DNA of 64,000 nucleotides from assembly GCA_017509255.1 (NCBI GenBank), contig JAFWQA010000001.1:124001-188000 (forward strand), written 5' to 3'. A program made the translations under genes and the position numbers. The DNA comes from Clostridia bacterium. Its GTDB lineage: Bacteria > Bacillota > Clostridia > Christensenellales > Aristaeellaceae. Positions 53,773 to 64,000 of this stretch are shown here, one piece after another (within the stretch, counting starts at the first letter, position 1; every line of letters begins with the position of its first letter). The notes beneath the pieces are model-generated. The model ran no database searches, was not told where the DNA came from, and saw only the letters and a program-made list of their open reading frames with translations.

Positions 53773-55701
53773 ATGAACCTGACTCAGAAGATTCTGAATG
53801 CCCACCTGCTCAGCGGGCGGCTGATACCCGGGGAGGAGATCTCCATCCGGATCGACCAGACGCTGACGCAGGATTCCACCGGTACGATGGCTTATCTGCA
53901 GTTTGAAGCCATGGGGATCGGCCGGGTCAAAACGAAGAAGAGCGTTGCCTATATTGACCATAATACGCTGCAGACCGGCTTTGAAAACGCGGACGACCAT
54001 CAGTATATCCAGACCGTGGCGAAGAAGCACGGCATTTACTGCTCCAAGCCGGGCAACGGCATCTGCCATCAGGTGCAGCTGGAACGCTTCGGGATTCCCG
54101 GCTATACCCTCCTGGGCAGTGACAGCCATACCCCCACGGGCGGCGGCATCGGCATGCTGGCGATCGGCGCCGGGGGCCTGGATGTGGCTGTGGCCATGGG
54201 CGGCGGAGCCTATTTCCTGACCTGCCCGAAGGTGGTCGGGATCCGGCTGACCGGAAAGCTTCCCTATGCGGTGGCGGCTAAGGATATTATTCTGGAGGTG
54301 CTTCGCCGGCTGAGTGTCAAGGGCGGCGTCGGCAAGGTGATGGAATATATCGGCGAGGGCGTGAAGACCCTGACGGTGCCGGAACGCGCGACGATTGCCA
54401 ACATGGGCGCCGAGCTGGGCGCCACAACTTCTGTTTTCCCCAGTGACGAGGTGACGGAGGCTTTCCTGAAGGCGCAGGGAAGAGCGAAGGATTTCACCCC
54501 GCTGGCGGCGGACGCGGATGCCGAATACGACGAGATTGTCGATATCGATCTGAGTGAGCTTGTACCGCTGGTCGCGCAGCCGCATATGCCGGATAATGTG
54601 GATACCGTGGAGCATGTGGGCCCGATCAAGGTGGACCAGGTGTTCATCGGCTCCTGCACGAACTCCAGCTATCAGGATATGATGCGCGTTGCCCGGATCC
54701 TGAAGGGCAAGACCGTGCATCCGGAGGTCAGCCTGGTGATCGGCCCGGGCAGCAAGCAGGTGCTGACCATGCTGGCGCGCAACGGCGCGCTGGCCGATAT
54801 GCTCGGCGCCGGCGCCCGGATCCTGGAGAGCGCCTGTGGCCCCTGCATCGGGATGGGACAGAGCCCCAAGACCAACGCGGTCAGCGTCCGCACAAACAAC
54901 CGTAACTTCTATGCCCGCAGCGGGACTGCTTCCGCAGGCATCTATCTGACCAGCTGCGAAACGGCAGCCATTACGGCCCTGACCGGCGTGCTGACGGATC
55001 CGAGGACCCTGGACCTGGATCTGACCGTGGAGCAGCCGAAGGAATTCGAGGTCAATGACAATCTGGTCATTCCGCCCGTGGCGGAAGGCATGGAGGATAC
55101 CGTGGAGGTCGTCCGCGGCCCCAACATCAAGCCCTTCCCGCTCGGAAAGAAGCTGGAGGATACGGTAAGCGGCAAGGTGCTCCTGAAAATGGAGGACAAC
55201 ATCACCACCGACCATATCATGCCCAGCAATGCGAAGCTGCTGCCCTTCCGCAGCAACATACCGCATCTGAGCAATTTCTGCCTGACTCCTGTGGATGAAA
55301 CCTTCCCGGAGCGCGCCAAGGCGGAGGGCGGCGGCCTGCTGGTGGCCGGCGCAAACTACGGGCAGGGCTCCAGCCGGGAGCACGCGGCGCTGGTTCCCCT
55401 GTATCTGGGGATCCGCGCGGTGGCTGCCAAGAGCTTCGCTCGTATCCATCAGGCCAACCTGATCAATAACGGCATCCTGCCTGTTACCTTTGAGAACGAG
55501 GCGGACTATGACCGGATCGATCAGGGCGACGCGCTCTCCCTGCCGGACGTGCGGGAGAAGATCGCGGCGAAGCAGGAGAAGCTGATTCTCCGGAACGAGA
55601 CGAAGAAGGAGGAATACACCGTCCTTCTGCCGCTGACAGACCGTCAGCGGGGCATGATCCTGGAAGGCGGACTGATCAACTATACCAGGGCAAACGCATA
55701 A
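53773..55701 (+). CDS. Aconitate hydratase
   Basis: 642 residues, the shorter single-polypeptide type common in Clostridia and related to the IPM isomerase family. It interconverts citrate and isocitrate using a [4Fe-4S] cluster held by Cys in GSCTNSSY (about 296) and in the CGPCIG block (about 356-361). The swivelling C-terminal domain has YGQGSSREHAAL (about 530-541) with the substrate-binding Ser-Arg. No citrate synthase or isocitrate dehydrogenase gene is adjacent; it is transcribed alone between its own promoter and terminator. Confidence 0.93.
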   Translation: MNLTQKILNAHLLSGRLIPGEEISIRIDQTLTQDSTGTMAYLQFEAMGIGRVKTKKSVAYIDHNTLQTGFENADDHQYIQTVAKKHGIYCSKPGNGICHQVQLERFGIPGYTLLGSDSHTPTGGGIGMLAIGAGGLDVAVAMGGGAYFLTCPKVVGIRLTGKLPYAVAAKDIILEVLRRLSVKGGVGKVMEYIGEGVKTLTVPERATIANMGAELGATTSVFPSDEVTEAFLKAQGRAKDFTPLAADADAEYDEIVDIDLSELVPLVAQPHMPDNVDTVEHVGPIKVDQVFIGSCTNSSYQDMMRVARILKGKTVHPEVSLVIGPGSKQVLTMLARNGALADMLGAGARILESACGPCIGMGQSPKTNAVSVRTNNRNFYARSGTASAGIYLTSCETAAITALTGVLTDPRTLDLDLTVEQPKEFEVNDNLVIPPVAEGMEDTVEVVRGPNIKPFPLGKKLEDTVSGKVLLKMEDNITTDHIMPSNAKLLPFRSNIPHLSNFCLTPVDETFPERAKAEGGGLLVAGANYGQGSSREHAALVPLYLGIRAVAAKSFARIHQANLINNGILPVTFENEADYDRIDQGDALSLPDVREKIAAKQEKLILRNETKKEEYTVLLPLTDRQRGMILEGGLINYTRANA

Positions 55702-55722
55702 GCTTTTTCAGGAGCGTTTTAC

Positions 55723-55754
55723 GGGCGGTTCCCGGCGGGGACCGCTCTTTTATT
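55723..55754 (+). terminator. Terminator after aconitase
   Basis: 11-bp stem with two wobbles (55723-55733, 55737-55747), 3-base loop, TTTTATT. Its T tract touches the -35 box of the next promoter. Confidence 0.75.
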
Positions 55755-55781
55755 GCAATCAAAACACAAAATAGGTATAAT
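55753..55781 (+). promoter_or_regulatory. Promoter for the operon at 55816
   Basis: TTGCAA (55753-55758), 17-base spacer, TATAAT (55776-55781). Confidence 0.7.
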
Positions 55782-55815
55782 CAAACGGAAGTAAGAAATC
55801 TGGAGGATAGGATCC

Positions 55816-56646
55816 GTGAAGATATCGGAGGCATTTCGGAAGGCAGGCCGGGTTTATTTCGGACATTTCGGCTCAGCTGTCGGATTTCTGGTCATTGAAT
55901 TATGCCTGACGCTGATGTGCCTGGCACCGGCTCTTTTCCTGACGGACGGCAAACTGACGGTCTGGACGGCGGCGATGATCCCGATGTGGCTGCTGATCAT
56001 GCTGCCGGCGCGGATGAACGCAGCGGAAGCCATGAAGGATGCACTGAACGGCGGAAGCCTGTACAGCGGCCGGCTGGCGGATCCCGCGCGGTATGGGGGG
56101 AAGCTGCTGTCCGGACTGAAACGGCTTTTCTTTCTGCTGATCTGGAGCGTTCCGCTTCTTTTCTGCGCTTATCAGGTAAAAATCCACATTGCCGGGGAGA
56201 CGGATATCATTACGCTGCTGGAGATCATCAAGGACAACTTCGGCGGAGGGAATACCGTTCAGGGAGTTTTCTTCATCCTGCTGATCGCAGCGGCAACGCT
56301 GCTGGTGCTGGCAGCCGGCTGCGCGTTTCACAGCGGAGCCCGTCATGCGCGCGCGCAGGGGGATCCGAAGCTGGTGAACGGCCATCACGGGAAAATCATG
56401 CTGACCTGGCTGTGCGCGCTGGTGACTCTGCTGCCGCTGATCGCCGCGCTGGGGATCCTTGTGCTGAGGTATGCGCCCGCACTGGGCAATCCGGAAGAAC
56501 TGATCAGCGGGAGCGCGCATCTTCCGTCCACAAGGATCTCCGCCGTTATTCTTGCGGCCGGCGCTGTGCTGACGGTACCGCTGCTTCCGCTGCGGTCCCT
56601 GATCAGCGCCGCGTTTGTCGACGGACTGAAAGGAAAGGACGCATGA
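55816..56646 (+). CDS. Polytopic membrane protein of unknown function
   Basis: 276 residues, GTG start behind TGGAGG. Six hydrophobic segments are visible (about 20-43, 48-66, 100-118, 150-170, 195-217, 240-258), with a cytoplasm-like N-terminus FRKAGRVYFGHFGSAVG. I do not recognise a family. It is the first gene of an operon with a pseudouridine synthase and an RNA methyltransferase, joined by a 1-base overlap, but that gives no functional hint. Confidence 0.7.
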   Translation: MKISEAFRKAGRVYFGHFGSAVGFLVIELCLTLMCLAPALFLTDGKLTVWTAAMIPMWLLIMLPARMNAAEAMKDALNGGSLYSGRLADPARYGGKLLSGLKRLFFLLIWSVPLLFCAYQVKIHIAGETDIITLLEIIKDNFGGGNTVQGVFFILLIAAATLLVLAAGCAFHSGARHARAQGDPKLVNGHHGKIMLTWLCALVTLLPLIAALGILVLRYAPALGNPEELISGSAHLPSTRISAVILAAGAVLTVPLLPLRSLISAAFVDGLKGKDA

Positions 56647-57380
56647 TGAAAATCCGGCTGGACCGGTGGCTGGCCGCGCTGAGCGTGGGCAGCCGTACCG
56701 AGGTCAGGGAATTGATCCGGAAGGGTCGGGTGTCCGCGGACGGGAAAACCGTGCGGGATCCGGCCCTCTCTTTTGATACGGACTCCGCAGTCCTTCAGCT
56801 GGACGGAAAAACGCTGGACGGACGCCTTGTCCGTCATGTTATGCTGAATAAACCGGCGGGGCTGCTGACGGCGGCCAGGGACAGAAAGCAGCCGACCGTG
56901 ATGGATCTGCTTCCGGGGGAATATGCCGGGATCGGCTGTATGCCGGTGGGACGCCTGGATAAGGATACGACCGGCTTGCTGCTGCTGACCTGCGACGGGG
57001 AAATGAATCACCGGCTTCTTGCTCCCGGACGCCATGTGGACAAGGTTTACAGGGCATCCGTATCGGGACGCCTGACGGAACGCGAGGTACTGGCGTTCGC
57101 TGAAGGACTGGAGCTGAGCGACTTCAGGGCAAAACCGGCTGAGCTGAGGATCCTTACCGCCGGGGAGGAATCCTCCGAAGCGGAGGTGACCGTGACTGAG
57201 GGAAAGTTCCATCAGGTGAAGAGAATGTTTTCCGCAATAGGGCATGAAGTACTGACGCTCCGGCGCCTGCGTTTCGGCCCGCTGACGCTTGATGAGGCTC
57301 TTTCCGAGGGACAGTGGCGCGAACTGACGGAAGGGGAGCTTCGGCTGCTGAGACAGGCGGCCGGAATGGAGGAAGCATGA
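56646..57380 (+). CDS. RsuA-family pseudouridine synthase
   Basis: 244 residues: S4 domain (about 2-45, IRLDRWLAALSVGSRTEVRELI) then the catalytic domain with GRLDKDTTGLLLLT (about 101-114), the Asp being catalytic, and the late EGKFHQVKRMF block, typical of the RsuA/RluB/RluE/RluF group. RsuA modifies 16S rRNA U516; the exact target here is not certain. An in-frame ATG at 56643 is an alternative start. It overlaps the methyltransferase gene by 4 bases. Confidence 0.9.
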   Translation: MKIRLDRWLAALSVGSRTEVRELIRKGRVSADGKTVRDPALSFDTDSAVLQLDGKTLDGRLVRHVMLNKPAGLLTAARDRKQPTVMDLLPGEYAGIGCMPVGRLDKDTTGLLLLTCDGEMNHRLLAPGRHVDKVYRASVSGRLTEREVLAFAEGLELSDFRAKPAELRILTAGEESSEAEVTVTEGKFHQVKRMFSAIGHEVLTLRRLRFGPLTLDEALSEGQWRELTEGELRLLRQAAGMEEA

Positions 57381-57973
57381 ACGACCAGTATTATACGCGT
57401 GAACCGGCCAGTGAATCCCGGCCGGTGGACTGCGCCTTTGAATACAGAGGGAAAAGGCTGTCCTTCCGGACAGACGCGGGGGTTTTTTCCCGGGGTGAGC
57501 TGGATACGGGGACCCGCCTCCTGCTGGACGCGCTGCCGGAAAAGCTTTCCGGCAGCATTCTGGACATGGGCTGCGGCTGGGGAGCCATCGGGATCAGCGT
57601 CAAGAAGGTCTGGCCGGAAACCGCTGTGACTATGGCGGACGTGAATCTGCGGGCGCTGGAATGGAGCCGGTGGAACGCCGCAAAGAACGGCGCGGAGGTG
57701 GAATGCGTGGAGAGCGACGGCTTTGCCTCGCTGGGAGGAAAACAGTTTGACGCGGTGATCACCAATCCGCCGATCCGGGCGGGAAAGCAGGTCATCTATC
57801 GGATGTTTGAGGATGCCGAAAAGGCGCTGTGTCCCGGCGGAAGCCTGTTTCTTGTGATCCGGAAGCAGCAGGGGGCGGAAAGCTGCGTGAAATACCTGAA
57901 AACGCTTTTCTCCTCCGTGGAGAAGCTGGACCGTTCCGGAGGATTCTGGGTGCTGGAAGCAAAAAAAGCATAA
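57377..57973 (+). CDS. RsmC-like class I SAM methyltransferase
   Basis: 198 residues. The MTS domain shows the SAM-binding SILDMGCGWGAIGI (about 60-73) and the catalytic NPPIRAGK (about 135-142), which is the amino-methylating N-P-P motif. It resembles the C-terminal half of RsmC (16S rRNA G1207 N2-methyltransferase); the YbxB-type short form is common in Firmicutes. Coupling with an RsuA-type enzyme suggests joint work on small-subunit rRNA. Confidence 0.88.
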   Translation: MNDQYYTREPASESRPVDCAFEYRGKRLSFRTDAGVFSRGELDTGTRLLLDALPEKLSGSILDMGCGWGAIGISVKKVWPETAVTMADVNLRALEWSRWNAAKNGAEVECVESDGFASLGGKQFDAVITNPPIRAGKQVIYRMFEDAEKALCPGGSLFLVIRKQQGAESCVKYLKTLFSSVEKLDRSGGFWVLEAKKA

Positions 57974-57977
57974 AAAC

Positions 57978-58006
57978 AGCGGCGGATCAGGAAGATCCGC
58001 CGCTTT
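57978..58006. terminator. Bidirectional terminator between rsmC-like gene and clpB
   Basis: 11-bp perfect stem (57978-57988, 57994-58004), 5-base loop; T runs of three (+) and five (-). Confidence 0.85.
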
Positions 58007-58014
58007 CACGTCCT

Positions 58015-60615
<2,601 letters not shown>

Positions 60616-60657
60616 ACAAATCGCCTCCTTCGCGACGGTTATCCTGAAGGATCAAAC

Positions 60658-60674
60658 TTTGACTATCTTTGACC
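60658..60674 (-). promoter_or_regulatory. CtsR operator before clpB
   Basis: On the minus strand GGTCAAA-GAT-AGTCAAA fits the CtsR heptamer repeat consensus RGTCAAANANRGTCAAA at every position. It covers the transcription start region, about 10 bases after the -10 box. Confidence 0.88.
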
Positions 60675-60683
60675 TTCAAGAAT

Positions 60684-60711
60684 ATTATAGGCTGTCCGGA
60701 CGGATTGTCAA
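60684..60711 (-). promoter_or_regulatory. Promoter for clpB
   Basis: TTGACA (60706-60711), 16-base spacer, TATAAT (60684-60689): a sigma-A type promoter, as expected for a CtsR-controlled gene. Confidence 0.8.
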
Positions 60712-60787
60712 GGGTTTTTTGAAAAATCGGGAGGAAAATCGGGCAACGGATGCGGCGAATTCCGCTCCGGGATGAGAAACGGGAGAC

Positions 60788-60816
60788 TTGCGGCATCCCG
60801 GGACGGCAGATATAAT
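60788..60816 (+). promoter_or_regulatory. Promoter for the GH43-GH53 operon
   Basis: TTGCGG (60788-60793), 17-base spacer, TATAAT (60811-60816). I see no obvious cre site or other operator in the 100 bases around it. Confidence 0.65.
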
Positions 60817-60858
60817 GAAGAAAAGGACAGGGAAAAGAACGCGTGAAAGGAAAAACAC

Positions 60859-62364
60859 ATGAAAGGGAAAAAGCGGGTAATTCTGCTGTCTGCGCTGCTG
60901 GCTCTGACAGCTCTGGGTGCCGGGAAAACATATGCGGAGGGGGAAAAGGTTATGATCTGGAAGCATCTTGATCAGCATAATCCGGTCATGGTACAGCGTT
61001 TCGGGGCGGATCCCTGGGCAATGGTTTACGGGGACCGCGTTTATCTGTATATGACAGGAGATGAGCCTGTTTATCTGGCGGACGGGAAAGTCAAAACGAA
61101 CGATTACGGCAATATCCGGTCTCTGCGGGTGATATCCTCGGAGGATCTGGTCAACTGGACGGATCACGGCTCAGTAAACGCGGCCGGACAGAAGGGAGCT
61201 GCGAAATGGGCGGGCAATTCCTGGGCACCCTGCGCCGCGTGGAAAAACATTGACGGGAGGGACAGGTTCTTTCTGTATTTCGCCAACAGCGGAGGCGGTA
61301 TCGGCGTGCTGACGGCAGATAGTCCGACCGGGCCTTTCACGGATCCGCTCGGCAAGCCGCTGGTCAGCCGGAGGACACCCACCTGCGCGGAGGTGACCTG
61401 GCTGTTTGATCCGGCCGTACTGGTGGATGACGACGGGCAGGGATATCTGTATTTCGGCGGCGGCATTCCCGCCGGAAAGGAAGCGGCTCCGGGGACGGCG
61501 CGCGTGGTAAAGCTCGGAGCGGATATGATCTCCCTGGACGGGGATCCGGTCCGGATCGATCCGCCGTGGCTGTTTGAGGATTCCGGCATCAATAAGATCG
61601 GCGATACCTACGTCTATTCCTACTGCAGCAATTTCAATGTGCCGCAGAAGGGCAGCGAATACGGCTTTTACAGTGGGGAGATCGTCTATATGACTTCCGA
61701 TTCTCCCATGGGTCCGTTTGTTTTCGGCGGGCGTGTACTGAAAAATCCGGAAGCGTATTTCGGTGTGGGCGGGAACAATCATCACTGCATGTTCTCCTTC
61801 CGGGGCAAATGGTATATTACCTATCACGCGGCGACGCTCGATAAGGACAAAAAATGGAATGCCGGATACCGCAGCACTTTTGTGGACGACCTGGTCCTCG
61901 GCGAAAACGGGCTTCCGGCGCTTTCGAAAGGCACAAAAACGGGTGTGAAGCAGCTTCTTCCGTTTGATCCCTACCGGGAGAACGACGCGGCGGCAATGGC
62001 TTCCATCGCCGGAGCGAAGACGGAGCTCGAGGATCCGTCGGACACAGCGGCGGGTACCGGGAAAATGAAGGTCTGTTCCACGCGGGCAAAAGGCTGGACT
62101 GCCGTCAGTGCCGCAGCCTTCGGGGAAAAAGGCGCGAAGGCGCTGGAGCTGAAGTGCCGCGGGCCGGTCGGCGCGAAAATTTTCCTGCTCACGGACGGGC
62201 CGCAGTCCGAGCCGATGGGAACGGCGGTCCTTTCATCAGCGGATGCATGGGAGACTGTGACGCTGGAGCTGACCGGGGCGCTTCAGGGAACGCATGACCT
62301 GTATATATGCTTTGAACAGCCGGGTATCGAGCTGAGCTCCTGGAGGGCTGTTCCGGAAACCTGA
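60859..62364 (+). CDS. Secreted GH43-family glycosidase with C-terminal carbohydrate-binding module
   Basis: 501 residues. The signal peptide (VILLSALLALTALGAGKTYA) precedes a five-bladed GH43 propeller (about 30-360). Likely catalytic residues are the Asp in GADPWAM (about 51), the Asp in WLFDPAV (about 193) and the Glu in WLFEDSG (about 239). The last 110 residues look like a CBM6-type beta-sandwich. GH43 enzymes with this layout act on arabinan, arabinoxylan or galactan side chains. It is followed 17 bases later by a GH53 gene, which favours pectic arabinogalactan. Confidence 0.88.
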   Translation: MKGKKRVILLSALLALTALGAGKTYAEGEKVMIWKHLDQHNPVMVQRFGADPWAMVYGDRVYLYMTGDEPVYLADGKVKTNDYGNIRSLRVISSEDLVNWTDHGSVNAAGQKGAAKWAGNSWAPCAAWKNIDGRDRFFLYFANSGGGIGVLTADSPTGPFTDPLGKPLVSRRTPTCAEVTWLFDPAVLVDDDGQGYLYFGGGIPAGKEAAPGTARVVKLGADMISLDGDPVRIDPPWLFEDSGINKIGDTYVYSYCSNFNVPQKGSEYGFYSGEIVYMTSDSPMGPFVFGGRVLKNPEAYFGVGGNNHHCMFSFRGKWYITYHAATLDKDKKWNAGYRSTFVDDLVLGENGLPALSKGTKTGVKQLLPFDPYRENDAAAMASIAGAKTELEDPSDTAAGTGKMKVCSTRAKGWTAVSAAAFGEKGAKALELKCRGPVGAKIFLLTDGPQSEPMGTAVLSSADAWETVTLELTGALQGTHDLYICFEQPGIELSSWRAVPET

Positions 62365-62381
62365 GAACAGGAGGAAACCAA

Positions 62382-64000
62382 ATGAAGCGGATCATGACGG
62401 GACTTCTGGCCGTGGCTCTGTTTCTGGGGACCGCGGTGACGCCGGGACGCTCGGAGGGGGACTCCGGGCTGTTTGTCCGGAAAATCGAAGGCCTGCCCGA
62501 GGATTTTATCCTCGGCATGGACGTTTCCAGCGTGACCGCGCTGGAAAAGAGCGGCGTGACCTACCGCAGCCGGGATGGCGCGGAGGGGGACCTTTTCGCG
62601 CTGCTTGCCGGCGCGGGGATCAATTATATCCGTGTCCGTATCTGGAATGATCCCTATACGGCGGACGGAAGAGGCTACGGCGGCGGAAACTGCGACCTGC
62701 AGAACGCGGTCCTGATCGGGAAACGGGCGGCGGAACACGGCATGAAGCTGCTGGTGGATTTTCATTATTCCGATTTCTGGGCGGATCCGGGCAAGCAGCA
62801 GGTTCCGAAAGCCTGGGCCGGGCTGGGGATCGAGGAAAAGGCGGATGCCCTGTACAGGTATACGCTGGAGAGCCTGAACGCCCTGCGGGAAGGCGGGGCG
62901 GACGTCGGCATGGTGCAGATCGGCAACGAGACCAACGGCAGGCTCTGCGGGGAAAAGATCTGGATGAATATCGTCTGGCACCTGATGGGCGCGGGCTGCC
63001 GCGCTGTCCGCGAATTTGATCCCGCAGTGAAGATCGCCGTTCATTTCGCGAATCCGGAGAACACGGAGGCCTATCTGAGCTGGGCTTCCAAGCTGGCTTA
63101 CTACCAGCTGGATTACGACGTGTTCGCCACGAGCTATTATCCGTACTGGCACGGCACGCTGGAAAACCTGAAAAGCATTCTGTCACAGATCCGGGACACC
63201 TACGGGAAGCAGGTGATGGTGGCGGAGACCAGCTACGCGTATACGCTGGAGGATACCGATTTCTCCGGCAATACGATCGGGGAGGGCGGTGCCTTTGAGA
63301 AGCCGTATCCCTTCACGGTGCAGGGACAGGCCAACGAGGTACGGGACGTGGCGGCGGCCGTCAGCGAGATTGGCGGGCTGGGGATCTTCTACTGGGAAGG
63401 CGCGTGGATCTCGGTCGGACGGAACAGCTATGAGGAGAATTTTGAAAAATGGGAGAAATACGGCAGCGGCTGGGCAGCCAGCGCGGCGGCGGGATACGAT
63501 CCCAAGGACGCGGGGAAATACTACGGCGGTTCCGCCTGTGACAATCAGGCGATGTTTTCCCCGGACGGCACGGCGCTGGAAAGCCTGGAGGTTTTCCGTT
63601 TCCTGCGGGAGGGACACGAGGTCCCGGTCAAAGCGGACAGCATGGAGGATGCCTTCCTGTCCGTGGATATCGGCAGGGAGATCGTGCTTCCGGATTCGGT
63701 TTACGCCGTCATGAATGACGGAAGCCGCGCGCGGGTGCCGGCCGCCTGGCAGCTGCCGGAGGGCGGGATCGACAGCTCCTTTGAACACAGCGTTACCCTG
63801 AGCGGGACAGCCGGCGGCAGGACGGTGAACTGTACGGTCAGCATCGTCCGCTCCAATTACGCAAAGAACTATTCCTTTGAAGAACAGGACCTGAGCATGT
63901 GGCAGGCAGTGGATCTGGGCAAAACGGAGCAGCTGTACTGCGAGGAGAAGAAAAACGATTCCCTGACCGGGGAAAAGCACTGGCATTTCTATTCCGCGGC
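62382..64000 (+). CDS. Secreted GH53 endo-beta-1,4-galactanase (3' partial)
   Basis: At least 539 residues; the frame runs off the window end. Start ATG 62382 behind AGGAGG, then a signal peptide (GLLAVALFLGTAVTPG). The GH53 barrel spans about 35-410: LGMDVSSV, YIRVRIWNDP, DFHYSDFWADPGKQ, acid/base Glu183 in QIGNETNG, and nucleophile Glu282 in VAETSYAY. From about 425 a bacterial Ig-like domain follows, then a segment starting NYSFEEQDLSMWQ, which looks like the beginning of a galactan-binding module such as CBM61. It cuts beta-1,4-galactan of rhamnogalacturonan I. Confidence 0.92.
   Translation, partial: MKRIMTGLLAVALFLGTAVTPGRSEGDSGLFVRKIEGLPEDFILGMDVSSVTALEKSGVTYRSRDGAEGDLFALLAGAGINYIRVRIWNDPYTADGRGYGGGNCDLQNAVLIGKRAAEHGMKLLVDFHYSDFWADPGKQQVPKAWAGLGIEEKADALYRYTLESLNALREGGADVGMVQIGNETNGRLCGEKIWMNIVWHLMGAGCRAVREFDPAVKIAVHFANPENTEAYLSWASKLAYYQLDYDVFATSYYPYWHGTLENLKSILSQIRDTYGKQVMVAETSYAYTLEDTDFSGNTIGEGGAFEKPYPFTVQGQANEVRDVAAAVSEIGGLGIFYWEGAWISVGRNSYEENFEKWEKYGSGWAASAAAGYDPKDAGKYYGGSACDNQAMFSPDGTALESLEVFRFLREGHEVPVKADSMEDAFLSVDIGREIVLPDSVYAVMNDGSRARVPAAWQLPEGGIDSSFEHSVTLSGTAGGRTVNCTVSIVRSNYAKNYSFEEQDLSMWQAVDLGKTEQLYCEEKKNDSLTGEKHWHFYSA

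Noticed and set aside
53758-55449. A 563-codon minus-strand frame across the aconitase gene
   Set aside because: Antisense shadow; the plus-strand protein has all aconitase motifs.

Overview
The window reads as chromosomal DNA of a monoderm Firmicute, most likely a gut or rumen member of class Clostridia. The evidence is sepF with divIVA, a CtsR operator before clpB, a PurBox before a purR-type repressor, an S-box riboswitch before metK, HPr-like and class B sortase genes, and plant cell-wall glycosidases. Base composition is moderately GC-rich. ATG, GTG and TTG starts all occur, and TGA is a normal stop. The genus cannot be fixed from sequence alone. Coding density is very high, no gap exceeds 300 bases, and I see no phage, IS element, tRNA, rRNA or CRISPR array.

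Layout. 1-3359: end of plsX, acpP, rnc, a cytoplasmic GH51 arabinofuranosidase and a Cys-rich DUF6171-type protein. 3398-11351: a cell-envelope block (SH3/peptidoglycan-binding protein, L,D-transpeptidase, asnA, NAGPA-type protein, CapA-like protein, Lgt-like membrane protein). 11356-17057: pth-mfd-lspA-rluD operon. 17035-22189 (minus): recD2-comFC, then lysC-rfbD. 22244-29208: peptidoglycan-binding protein, HPr-like protein, autoregulated purR, and a division operon (HlyD-like, yggS, sepF, divIVA, E2-like protein). 29267-36711: radical SAM protein, beta-propeller membrane protein, glpK, pgsA and an rph-rdgB fusion. 36731-39342: a HerA/YjgR-type ATPase that looks split in two, then mscL. 39361-47076: metK under a SAM-I riboswitch and a BMP-type nucleoside ABC importer divergent from udk-tdk, which together form a nucleoside salvage locus. 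47110-49291: pta and a class B sortase. 49424-53642: rpmH-rnpA-yidD-yidC-jag-serS. 53683-58006: aconitase, a membrane protein, an RsuA-type pseudouridine synthase and an RsmC-like methyltransferase. 58015-60711: clpB (minus). 60788-64000: a GH43-GH53 pair for arabinan/galactan side chains, cut by the window edge.

No single island stands out as an obviously new system. The items most worth a second look are the split HerA-like gene with a 48-bp palindrome between its halves, promoters placed inside or against terminator hairpins, an arginine-rich mini-ORF whose stop lies inside a perfect Shine-Dalgarno upstream of the sortase, and two degenerate-enzyme paralogues: an HPr-like protein without the phospho-histidine, and an E2 acyltransferase-like protein without its catalytic histidine, encoded next to divIVA.
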